Assembly: GCA_016711485.1 (NCBI GenBank) | Contig: JADJSX010000023.1 | Coordinates: 774,001 to 838,000 of the forward strand | Reading direction: 5' to 3' | Length of the DNA: 64,000 nucleotides | Source of the DNA: Leptospiraceae bacterium | Lineage (GTDB): Bacteria; Spirochaetota; Leptospiria; Leptospirales; Leptospiraceae | In this document: in pieces, positions 1-7,733 of the stretch | Layout: every line of letters starts with the position of its first letter | How positions within the stretch are numbered: position 1 is the first letter of the stretch | Made by a program: the position numbers and the translations under genes | Notes under the pieces: model-generated | Database searches by the model: none | The model's input: only the letters and a program-made list of their open reading frames with translations | What the model was told of the DNA's origin: nothing

Positions 1-867
1 AATGGTTTAGTTTGGGGTTATTCTGTAAAAGAAATTGAATCATTGGTAGATTCTATTTTTGAATTTTCAGGTTTACATGAATTTAGAAATGTTCCTCTAA
101 AAAATTATTCTACTGGAATGATGATGCGCCTTGGATTTGCTCTTGCTACTGCCAATCGTCCCGATATTCTATTAGTTGATGAGGCGTTAGCCGTCGGGGA
201 TGCTAGTTTTCAACAAAAATCTCTTTCTCGTTTCCAGAAGTTTAAAGAAGAGGGATCTACAATTATTATTGTAAGTCACGATTTAAATTTATTACAGATG
301 ATCTCTGACCGAATGATTGTATTGGAAAAAGGCAAAATAGAATTTGATGGTTTACCCACATTAGCCTTAAAAAAATACATTCAAATATTGGCAGAAAATT
401 CTTTTTCAGAAATTACGAATGAAAAAAATATTAATTCAAAGTTCATTAAATCATATTCCTTAAATCTTTCTAGTAAAGGAATCGTAAAATCTATTTTTGG
501 AATTGGAGAAATTGTTACCTTACATCTTTCCGTGGATTTAAAAGAGGATATTCCTGATTTAACGATAGGATTTCATATTGACGATGCAAAAGGATTAAGA
601 GTTTTCGGAACTAATACGTATCATCTCAAAAAATATATTAAGAATCTTAAAGCAAATTCATTGATAGACTTTAATTTTACTTTCCCATTGAATATTGCTC
701 ATGGAAAGTATAATCTTGGATTTGCGCTACATGAAGGTGATAATCATACTACAAATTGTTATTTATGGAAGGATGATGTTTTGGATTTTGAAATAGAAAG
801 GCTAGGTGTCTCGAAATTTGACGGTACTAGCTTTCTGCCAGTAGACTGTAATTGGGAAATTAAGTAA
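1..867 (+). CDS. Polysaccharide ABC transporter ATP-binding protein, Wzt-like, 5'-truncated by the window
   Basis: This is the C-terminal 288 codons of an ABC ATPase; the frame is open from base 1, so the Walker A motif and true start lie upstream and the in-frame TTG at 43 is not a start. Visible are the signature loop YSTGMMMRLGFALA, Walker B ILLVDEALAVGD and the H-loop VSHD. The signature form (YSTGM rather than LSGGQ) is typical of the TagH/Wzt group, which exports O-antigen or teichoic-acid-type polymers with a TagG/Wzm permease. After the ATPase a roughly 140-residue beta-rich tail (LHLSVDLKE, LTIGFHIDD, YNLGFALHEGD) matches the Wzt C-terminal domain that binds the polymer before export. 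The permease partner should lie upstream of the window. A 13-bp hairpin follows the stop codon. Confidence 0.9.
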   Translation, partial: NGLVWGYSVKEIESLVDSIFEFSGLHEFRNVPLKNYSTGMMMRLGFALATANRPDILLVDEALAVGDASFQQKSLSRFQKFKEEGSTIIIVSHDLNLLQMISDRMIVLEKGKIEFDGLPTLALKKYIQILAENSFSEITNEKNINSKFIKSYSLNLSSKGIVKSIFGIGEIVTLHLSVDLKEDIPDLTIGFHIDDAKGLRVFGTNTYHLKKYIKNLKANSLIDFNFTFPLNIAHGKYNLGFALHEGDNHTTNCYLWKDDVLDFEIERLGVSKFDGTSFLPVDCNWEIK

Positions 868-922
868 TAAAATTTTCTTATCGTGAATTTGATGAAAAAA
901 TTTTTCGCAACTGATTACCACC

Positions 923-955
923 GATAAACACGGATGAGATTAATCCGTGTTTATC
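923..955. terminator. Convergent bidirectional terminator hairpin
   Basis: A perfect 13-bp inverted repeat (GATAAACACGGAT at 923-935 and its complement at 943-955, 7-nt loop) lies between the converging Wzt-like gene and carB. T-rich sequence follows on the plus side. The arm resembles the repeat at 21690-21722 (ATCGGTGTTCATCGGTG type), so the terminator may derive from a dispersed repeat. Confidence 0.6.
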
Positions 956-968
956 TTTTAATTATTTT

Positions 969-3900
969 TTATGGATTCAGGTTATTTTTATGTATTTCTT
1001 GCAAAGACCTGATCGTAAAACCCTTATTTCCCATTTCTTCTAATCCGTCGACCAATGCACGTGCCGCCTCAGCAGTCGTTAAACAAGGAACGCGATACTT
1101 AATTGCGGCTTGTCTAATGGCAAACGCATCATCACGAGTAACCCGACTGAGTGGAGTGTTGATAATGAGATTAATCTTTTTTTCTTTAATATAATCCACA
1201 ACGTTCGGGAAACCTTCATGTAGTTTGTTGATTACGGAGGATATAACACCGTTATCCGACAGAAGTTTATGAGTTCCTTTTGTGGCTATGAGGTTGTAAC
1301 CCATTTTCGATAATTTAATGATATAAGGTAAAAGTTCTTTTTTTGTTTTATCATTAATACTAACGAAAATCGTTCCGCCCTTAGGAGTTTCTTCGCCAGC
1401 CATAATCTGAGCTTTTAAATAAGCCTCGCCAGCAGTTGCGGCAATTCCCATTACTTCCCCAGTTGATCTCATCTCCGGTCCAAGGATTGTGTCAACACCG
1501 GGGAACTTGTTAAATGGTAATACAGCTTCTTTTACACTGACTAGATTTACAGAAAATTCATCGGCAGAAATTAAATCTTTTAGCTTTTCTCCTAACATAA
1601 TCCGAGTTGCATATTTTACGATTGGAATACCTATCGCTTTAGATACAAATGGAACTGTTCTAGATGCTCTTGGATTTACTTCGAGGATAAATAGAGTTTC
1701 TTCCTTGATTGCAAATTGAATATTGATTAGTCCCTTTACTTTTAGTTCTAGCGCTAATTTACGAGTAGCCTCTTTTATTTCAATAAGCATTTTATCGGAA
1801 ATGTTTTGAGGTGGAAGCATACAGGCAGAATCCCCACTGTGAACTCCGGCCTCTTCAATATGTTCCATAATCCCTGCAATAAATACTGTTTCTCCGTCGG
1901 ATAACGCATCTACATCCACTTCCACCGCACTGTCTAAAAAGGAGTCAATTAAAATTGGTCTATCTTCTGAAATTTCTTCCGCTTCATCCATGTATTTGTC
2001 TAAGCCAACTTCGTCATTTATAATTGCCATAGCTCGTCCACCTAATACATAACTTGGGCGAACTAGAACTGGGTAGGTAATTTCTTTTGCAATTTTTCGA
2101 GCATCTTCTCGTTTTGAAGCCATACCGTTTTCAGGTTGTTTGAGATTTAGTTTTTGTAGAACTTCGATAAATCGTTTTCTATCTTCCGCACGATCAATAG
2201 AATCAGGGCTAGTTCCGAGAATTGGAACTCCTCGTTTTTCTAATTCATTTGCAAGTTTAAGAGGTGTTTGCCCGCCGAATTGAACAATTACACCCATAGG
2301 TTTTTCGTTGCGGTAAATGTTCATTACATCCTCAAGACAGAGTGGTTCAAAATAAAGTCTATCCGAGGTATCATAATCAGTGGATACAGTTTCAGGATTC
2401 GAATTGACCATAATAGATTCCACACCCATATCCTGCAATGCATACGAAGCATGACAACAGCAATAATCAAATTCAATTCCTTGCCCAATTCGGTTTGGTC
2501 CGCCACCTAAAATCATCACTGATTTTGCATCTGTAACATTTGATTCGTCTTCTGTATCATAAGAAGAATAAAAATAAGGAGTATAAGCTTCAAACTCACC
2601 AGCACAAGTATCAATTCGTTTGTAAACTGGAAAGATTTTTTCTTTGATTAAATAGTCTTCCACTTCTTGTTCTTTATTTACCAATATCGAATTGACTTTT
2701 GATTTGATTTTGCTTACTACTGTTTCGGAATCTAAAATGGAGTCAATTTCGGTTTTAGAAGACAAATAGGCTAGTTGACGATTTGAAAATCCAAATTGTT
2801 TCATTTTGCGGATAACAGAATAACCTTTTTCGATAAACTCAGCTTCGACGTTGTGGATATCTTCCATTTGTCGCAAGAACCAAGGTTCCATTCCCGTAAT
2901 AGTTGCAATTTCATCTACTGTAAAACCAGCGTTAAACGCTAATTTCAAATTGAAGATTCGTTTATCGGTAGGAATTTTAATTGCTTTTGTGATAAATGCT
3001 CTTTTTTCTGATGATGGAACTTTGTGTAATTCGATTAGCTCTTTTAGATTCCCATCCGAGCCAAAACCAAGCCGATCATTCTCAAGAGAACGTAGTGCTT
3101 TTTGAAAACTTTCTTTAAATGTTCGACCAATTGCCATGGACTCTCCCACAGCCTTCATTTGCACTCCAAGTGTATTATCTGCGCCTGGAAATTTTTCAAA
3201 TGCAAAACGTGGAATTTTTGTAACTACATAATCAATCGATGGTTCAAAACTAGCAGGAGTTACGCGGGTAATATCGTTTTTTATTTCATCGAGTGTGTAA
3301 CCAATCGCAAGTAAAGCTGCGATTTTAGCAATCGGAAATCCCGTCGCCTTAGAAGCAAGTGCGGAAGAACGAGATACCCGCGGATTCATCTCAATTACAA
3401 TTACATCCCCCGTCTTCGGATTAACCGCAAACTGAATGTTTGACCCACCTGTCTCCACTCCAATTTCACGGATTATTTTTAATGCCATATCTCGCATGGA
3501 TTGGTATTCTTTATCAGATAATGTTTGCTGAGGAGCAACCGTAATCGAATCTCCGGTATGAACTCCCATTGGGTCGATATTTTCAATAGAACAAATAATT
3601 ACAACGTTATCCGCCGTATCTCGCATAACTTCGAGTTCATATTCTTTCCAACCAATCACAGACTCTTCAATTAAAATTTGACTGATGGGAGAAGCATTTA
3701 GCCCCTTCATTGCCACTTCTTCAAAATCTTCTTCTCTTGGACAGTGGCCACCTCCAGTTCCAGCAAGTGTAAACGCAGGGCGGACAATCAGTGGTATCCC
3801 CACTTGGTCTTTTATTTTCCTAGCCTCTTCCATATTTGTCGCAAGCCCTGACTTTGGAACATTCATTCCTATCGAAAGCATTACCTTTTTGAAAAGGTCG

Positions 3901-4286
3901 CGATCTTCCGCTTTTTTAATTGCATCGGATTGGGCTCCAATGAGCATCACTCCGTATCTTTCCAGAATTCCTTCTTTCACCAAATTCATGGCTAAATTTA
4001 AAGCAGTCTGCCCCCCTACGGTAGGAAGAACTGCATCTGGTTTTTCTTTCTCAATAATCTTTGTAAGCACTGACACCGTGAGAGGTTCTATGTAAGTCGC
4101 ATCAGCTAGCATCGGATCAGTCATAATCGTCGCTGGGTTAGAATTGACTAGAATCGTTCGTAAACCCTTTTCTTTTAAAGCTTTCGCTGCTTGAGTTCCA
4201 GAGTAGTCGAACTCGCACGCCTGTCCAATGACAATCGGACCGGAACCTATGATTAATACGGAGGAAATATCTTTACGTTGTGGCAT
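969..4286 (-). CDS. carB: Carbamoyl-phosphate synthase large subunit
   Basis: The protein makes carbamoyl phosphate from bicarbonate, ATP and ammonia delivered by the CarA glutaminase, feeding pyrimidine and arginine synthesis in the cytoplasm. Its 1105 residues fit the family (about 1070-1110). It starts MPQRKDISSVLIIGSGPIVIGQ, the usual N-terminus, and shows the duplicated architecture: first pre-ATP-grasp/ATP-grasp half (GGQTALNLA, NPRVSRSSALASKATG), oligomerisation region, second half (MILGGGPNRIGQGIEFDYCC, NPRASRTVPFVSKA), and the MGS-like allosteric domain (INTPLS, RQAAIKYRVPCLTT). carA is not in the window, so the gene stands alone here. No frame damage is seen. Confidence 0.98.
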   Translation of the reverse strand: MPQRKDISSVLIIGSGPIVIGQACEFDYSGTQAAKALKEKGLRTILVNSNPATIMTDPMLADATYIEPLTVSVLTKIIEKEKPDAVLPTVGGQTALNLAMNLVKEGILERYGVMLIGAQSDAIKKAEDRDLFKKVMLSIGMNVPKSGLATNMEEARKIKDQVGIPLIVRPAFTLAGTGGGHCPREEDFEEVAMKGLNASPISQILIEESVIGWKEYELEVMRDTADNVVIICSIENIDPMGVHTGDSITVAPQQTLSDKEYQSMRDMALKIIREIGVETGGSNIQFAVNPKTGDVIVIEMNPRVSRSSALASKATGFPIAKIAALLAIGYTLDEIKNDITRVTPASFEPSIDYVVTKIPRFAFEKFPGADNTLGVQMKAVGESMAIGRTFKESFQKALRSLENDRLGFGSDGNLKELIELHKVPSSEKRAFITKAIKIPTDKRIFNLKLAFNAGFTVDEIATITGMEPWFLRQMEDIHNVEAEFIEKGYSVIRKMKQFGFSNRQLAYLSSKTEIDSILDSETVVSKIKSKVNSILVNKEQEVEDYLIKEKIFPVYKRIDTCAGEFEAYTPYFYSSYDTEDESNVTDAKSVMILGGGPNRIGQGIEFDYCCCHASYALQDMGVESIMVNSNPETVSTDYDTSDRLYFEPLCLEDVMNIYRNEKPMGVIVQFGGQTPLKLANELEKRGVPILGTSPDSIDRAEDRKRFIEVLQKLNLKQPENGMASKREDARKIAKEITYPVLVRPSYVLGGRAMAIINDEVGLDKYMDEAEEISEDRPILIDSFLDSAVEVDVDALSDGETVFIAGIMEHIEEAGVHSGDSACMLPPQNISDKMLIEIKEATRKLALELKVKGLINIQFAIKEETLFILEVNPRASRTVPFVSKAIGIPIVKYATRIMLGEKLKDLISADEFSVNLVSVKEAVLPFNKFPGVDTILGPEMRSTGEVMGIAATAGEAYLKAQIMAGEETPKGGTIFVSINDKTKKELLPYIIKLSKMGYNLIATKGTHKLLSDNGVISSVINKLHEGFPNVVDYIKEKKINLIINTPLSRVTRDDAFAIRQAAIKYRVPCLTTAEAARALVDGLEEMGNKGFTIRSLQEIHKNNLNP

Positions 4287-5145
4287 ATCATATGTCAGCT
4301 TTTACGAAAACAAGTTATTCTCAAGTAATATCCAAATGATATTTGGCAAAAAGAATTATTTTGAAAATAAAATTATCCTCTAAATTTCTAATCAATTTAT
4401 ATCTGATCTATATTCCTTATGATTCGAAAGAATTTTTCTATTTCCTAAATTTGACTCGGGCAGTCCGCTTGCCTTACTCAGCTTTTTGCACAAGAAATGT
4501 CTCCCCTTACTTCGAGTAAGCCAACCGTCGCGCTCGCCCTTCTCATCAATAAATTGCCGCCTGCCCTTTATTGTTTTTTTCAAAAAACTTCCTACCATAG
4601 GCAATTTATTGATGCCAGGTTGATCGCTACTGCTAGCTATTGATTGATCCTTTCCCTTTGTTGCGCTTCTCGTATGAGTAAACTTTAAATCTCCTTCCTA
4701 AATGCCTTTGACGTTGCATTCAGCATTTTCTAATTTATGTTTCCCTCTTACGAAAAATAAAAAAAAATGTCTCATCACAAAAACCACAATCAGTCAGTTG
4801 CGAAATTGGATTTTCATTTTATACATCGCGCTTTGCCTTATAGATTAAGTTTATTATTCCAAAAAATTAAACTATCTCATTTTGCAACAGACTGAAAACG
4901 GTAGTTATCAACTGTGCCCTCCCTTTTCTTCGTGACCTTCTCACTCTTTATTATTAATTTATTTTAACTTACTGACTTTACCCTAATCCCCCTTGTCAAA
5001 AAATCTTAAGTTGCCCGAATTAAATGTCCTACCTAGATTCTCTACATTTTGATTGTCTTATTTCTGTATTTCGATACAGCTCTGCCCAAGACCATTTTGT
5101 TTCATTGTTTGCTTTCTCGGTTTTCCTGATCTTTTCGTAATTTCA
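4287..5145. other. Gene-free 859-bp stretch
   Basis: No convincing gene is seen between carB and the DUF1564 gene. Short frames, for example 4392-4604 on the minus strand, have no ribosome-binding site or family resemblance and lie over a hairpin repeat. The first 100 bases should hold the carB promoter. Positions 4493-4650 carry a dispersed hairpin repeat listed separately. The rest, 4650-5145, is AT-rich and shows no structure I can name; it may be a decayed gene. Confidence 0.5.
4493..4646. repeat. Dispersed hairpin repeat, copy 1 (pair with 25241-25320)
   Basis: A perfect 15-bp stem (CATCAATAAATTGCC at 4544-4558, complement at 4600-4614) encloses a 41-nt loop. Flanks are GC-rich: CGCGCTCGC to the left and TTGATCGCTACTGCTAG to the right. 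The element at 25241-25320 has the same order: CGCGCTCGC, a stem containing CAATAAAT, then TTGATCGCTATCGCTAG. The left part (AGAAATG, then TTCGAGTAAGCC) also recurs near 26504-26530. Confidence 0.6.
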
Positions 5146-5661
5146 CTAAACTCTAACGTGATACCCGCGTGCAAAGTCATACGAAAACCTATCTAGACTT
5201 TGAAAAGCCCTTAGTTCTAGGTTAGTGACCATAGGAACTATTTTCTTCAACCCAGCTTCTACGAGAGAGTGCCACATATTCACGAGGTCTAGCTTCAGTA
5301 AAAAGACAAACATCCAACACCGAGATTTCCCAAAAACGAGAGCAAGTTCGCCTAATTCTATCCAGTCCTCATTTCTGGGTTTAAAGCTCACCTTTTTCAA
5401 ATCAAGATTACGCTCCTGATAAGTAGTTTTCAACTTTTCCGGTTCAGGAATCATCCCCGAGTGGGTAATCGTTCTAAACCGCCGAAGCAGGCTATGTAGG
5501 TAGAGAGCAGTATTACCCTTAAACTTTTTCGTTTTCAAACGAAAATCTTCATGCATATATTCCGGAATCAAAAGAGTCGAAACGGAATTTTCTTCCATGC
5601 GGATATTTTTCCGAACAAATTCATTTCTAATTTGAAAGGTTATCATACCTATATAGGTCAA
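5146..5661 (-). CDS. DUF1564 family protein (Leptospira-type, function unknown)
   Basis: The 171-residue product carries the DUF1564 hallmarks: SVSTLLIPEYM near the N-terminus, LLRRFRTITHSGMIPEPEKLKT in the middle, and the core NEDWIELGELALVFGKSRCW, ending GYHVRV. From memory this family is multi-copy and restricted to Leptospira; no function is established. Part of the fold (a helix pair after the proline-rich loop) could bind nucleic acid, but that is only a guess. The start is uncertain: TTG at 5661, ATG at 5646 and ATG at 5598 are in frame and none has a clear ribosome-binding site; 5646 gives the length before SVSTLL most like relatives. A terminator-like hairpin sits across the start. 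Confidence 0.85.
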   Translation of the reverse strand: MTYIGMITFQIRNEFVRKNIRMEENSVSTLLIPEYMHEDFRLKTKKFKGNTALYLHSLLRRFRTITHSGMIPEPEKLKTTYQERNLDLKKVSFKPRNEDWIELGELALVFGKSRCWMFVFLLKLDLVNMWHSLVEAGLKKIVPMVTNLELRAFQSLDRFSYDFARGYHVRV

Positions 5662-5699
5662 AAAGGAGAAATTATGTGCGCGAAATTCTCCCCTTTTTT
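5660..5699. terminator. Terminator-like hairpin upstream of the DUF1564 gene
   Basis: AAAAAGGAGAAATT (5660-5673) pairs, with a bulge, with AAATTCTCCCCTTTTTT (5683-5699). Read on either strand the stem is followed by a T run, so it could end transcription from the minus-strand gene at 6026 and isolate the DUF1564 gene. It reaches the possible TTG start of that gene, so an anti-SD or attenuation role is also possible. Confidence 0.45.
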
Positions 5700-5815
5700 A
5701 ATTCTTTGTCAAAAAAGAAGAGACCATTCTCCCGATTTACTATTCAAATAAAAGTATTACTCATATTTCTAATTAAGAGTAATCAACGAGACTCCACTAT
5801 AAATCCACATACTGG

Positions 5816-5989
5816 AGTTGTTGAAGAATTACCTGTCAGTTTGCAGGGTCGAGAACTACAAATGCTAAGAGCCTTTATTTCGCTAACGCTCTTAGCACTT
5901 CTCGACTATCGCACTCTTGGTTGCTGCTGCTCGAAGTAACGCTTACGCTGCTTATGCTATTGCCGATCTCAATTAATTTTTCAACAACT
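5816..5989. repeat. MITE-like element with 16-bp terminal inverted repeats
   Basis: AGTTGTTGAAGAATTA (5816-5831) is matched by TAATTTTTCAACAACT (5974-5989), one mismatch that still pairs as G:U. Inside lies a second perfect stem, GCTAAGAGC (5864-5872) with GCTCTTAGC (5888-5896), and a GC-rich tract with CGCTTACGCTGCTTATGCTA. No coding frame of note is present. The size and structure suggest a non-autonomous mobile or extragenic palindromic element. Confidence 0.5.
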
Positions 5990-6025
5990 CTACTGTATAT
6001 TATTTGAAGTAAAACGATAGGTGTG

Positions 6026-6820
6026 TTACTGAATAGACTTGCCAAATTTTTGGAAAAAGCTAGAATAATCAGTTTTCCATTGAAACGATTTCCCTTTCGG
6101 ATTTTGTTCTTTGGTGTTTTCACAGGAATAAGTAAAAGAAGAGTTATTTTCTTTGAAATAATCTAAGGCTCTTTTTTCTAAGCCTATTTTTTTAGCTGTC
6201 GCATAATAATGACTATACCCATTTATATTTTTAAATTTCTTCTTTTTTAATAATTTCTTTTCTAACTTTGTAAGATATTTTTTTAGGAGTTCATTATCTT
6301 GTTTTATTTCTCTAAAAGAATTTTTTTCGAATTTGTAGATAATCGGAAGTAAACGCCCTTTATAATGAGGGTCAGGCTCAAGGGAATTATAGCAATTATT
6401 CAGACGAAATTTGTAGTATTTAAAATCAGTCAGAATAAGTTCTTTATTTTTATCACCATCTAAATCGCGTAAATTAAAATCAATAATGTCTTCTACAGCT
6501 CTTTGTCTGAGTTTATTGTTCTCGAAATAAAAATAATGCAAATTGGAACTAACCATTCCCTCGCCACCGGTAGTAGCTTGCATAAAAAAAATATTCTTCC
6601 CGCCTATTTTCTTTTGTTTAGTTTTTAGAACATAATGAATTCCCATAGAAGATTCGTATACAATTTTGTTCGTAGAGGTATCCTTTATTGCAAACTCGGA
6701 GACAAAACTAGATAGAGGACTTATAGTTATTTTATATTCTTTTCCCCAATTGTATTCTTTCGGAAAACAAGGTATTAAAAGAAAGAAAAAGAGAGATAAA
6801 ACAATGATCTTATTTTGCAA
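6026..6820 (-). CDS. Predicted secreted protein of unknown function
   Basis: I do not recognise a named family. The preferred start is TTG at 6820, which follows GAGGA at an 8-nt spacing and yields a clean signal peptide (QNKIIVLSLFFFLLIPCF); the frame extends upstream to 6877 but that would bury the signal sequence. The middle contains DFNLRDLDGDKNKELIL, the Asp-rich loop of an FG-GAP/VCBS-type calcium-binding repeat, so a small periplasmic or surface beta-propeller fragment is possible. The C-terminus is Lys-rich, then KGSFSW-like aromatic sequence. It overlaps the end of the upstream gene by 11 bases, which implies translational coupling. Confidence 0.7.
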   Translation of the reverse strand: MQNKIIVLSLFFFLLIPCFPKEYNWGKEYKITISPLSSFVSEFAIKDTSTNKIVYESSMGIHYVLKTKQKKIGGKNIFFMQATTGGEGMVSSNLHYFYFENNKLRQRAVEDIIDFNLRDLDGDKNKELILTDFKYYKFRLNNCYNSLEPDPHYKGRLLPIIYKFEKNSFREIKQDNELLKKYLTKLEKKLLKKKKFKNINGYSHYYATAKKIGLEKRALDYFKENNSSFTYSCENTKEQNPKGKSFQWKTDYSSFFQKFGKSIQ

Positions 6821-7484
6821 ACTGTTTTTCCTCAATTTTTGTTTCCGTGACATATAACATGTAACCACAGGTTTCAAAATAAGAAAGGATTATCTCGGAC
6901 ATTTTCTCTTCAAAGGAAATTTTATCTATATTTGTAATCTTTTCTATCGAAATGAAATTTTTCTCTAAGTAAATAGACTCCACTAGATTGGACTGAAAAA
7001 TTGTTCGTATGAGTAAAGGAGAATTATTTGTAAAACTTTTTTGATCTAGGGAATAATTTGAAATAGGCGAATCGGGAGCGATTACGTTTCGATCTAAATA
7101 AAATACGAAGATAGACTCATTTGACCTATCCAATACTTCTAGATGTACATTCGGATAATAAAAATAAGCCGCTTCTTCTTTATGATAATCAATATAAGCC
7201 CCTTGCAAAAATAACTCGTCTTTCTCAGAAATAATTAAGGGAACAGGATATTCGAATAAAGTTTTTCGAATCATTTTATAATCATCGAAACCTACTTGGC
7301 ATAAAACTTTTTCTTTTTGGTATACTAAAGACACTTTAAAAGCTGATTTGACAGTAGCCGGTCTATTTTCTAAATGAGATTTAATATTTGAAATTGCTAC
7401 CTCCGTAAAATACAAAGGTTTTTCATTTACCGGCAAACTTTTGGCGGGTTTAAATAGAGATAAAATTTTTTTAAATACATTCAT
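6810..7484 (-). CDS. Degenerate A-type Fe-S carrier / Nfu N-terminal-like protein without cluster cysteines
   Basis: Residues about 25-115 follow the HesB/IscA pattern: FTEVAISNIKSHLENRP, then LIISEKDELFLQGAYIDYH and YYPNVHLEVL, aligned by eye with the pkslpfLeGtxIDY...NPNa part of A-type carriers. Residues about 120-200 (IRTIFQSNLVESIYLEKNFISIEK) resemble the Nfu N-terminal domain (LAKALFEIEGVxxVFFGPDFITVTK). The three cluster-binding cysteines of IscA and the CxxC of NifU-type scaffolds are absent; only two scattered cysteines remain. It is therefore unlikely to carry a cluster by the known mode. Start ATG at 7484 has no obvious ribosome-binding site. The assignment is by pattern only and could be wrong. 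Confidence 0.6.
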   Translation of the reverse strand: MNVFKKILSLFKPAKSLPVNEKPLYFTEVAISNIKSHLENRPATVKSAFKVSLVYQKEKVLCQVGFDDYKMIRKTLFEYPVPLIISEKDELFLQGAYIDYHKEEAAYFYYPNVHLEVLDRSNESIFVFYLDRNVIAPDSPISNYSLDQKSFTNNSPLLIRTIFQSNLVESIYLEKNFISIEKITNIDKISFEEKMSEIILSYFETCGYMLYVTETKIEEKQFAK

Positions 7485-7733
7485 ATATCGTTTTATGAAA
7501 AAGTTTTCCTTTCGATTTCATTTACCTGTAACGACAAAAAACCGCGTAATCTTCAAAGAAAATCTGAAAAATGGCTAAAGTATAAAAGATTATGTCCGAT
7601 AAGACTGACATGAGTATACTATATTCAAAAACCCGGGAGCTGCCCTTTGCTCCAGTAAAATGTGTGGATTGAACACACACTGTAAGTGAGGGGCATCGCC
7701 TCTCCAAATATTATTTTAAAATCGATAATCCTA

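Noticed and set aside
4392..4604. 70-codon minus-strand frame
   Set aside because: It lies over the hairpin repeat, has no ribosome-binding site and its sequence is low-complexity basic; best explained by the repeat.
7522..7707. 61-codon minus-strand frame between two genes
   Set aside because: No ribosome-binding site and no resemblance to a family; covers a small GC-rich hairpin (GAGG/CCTC) instead.
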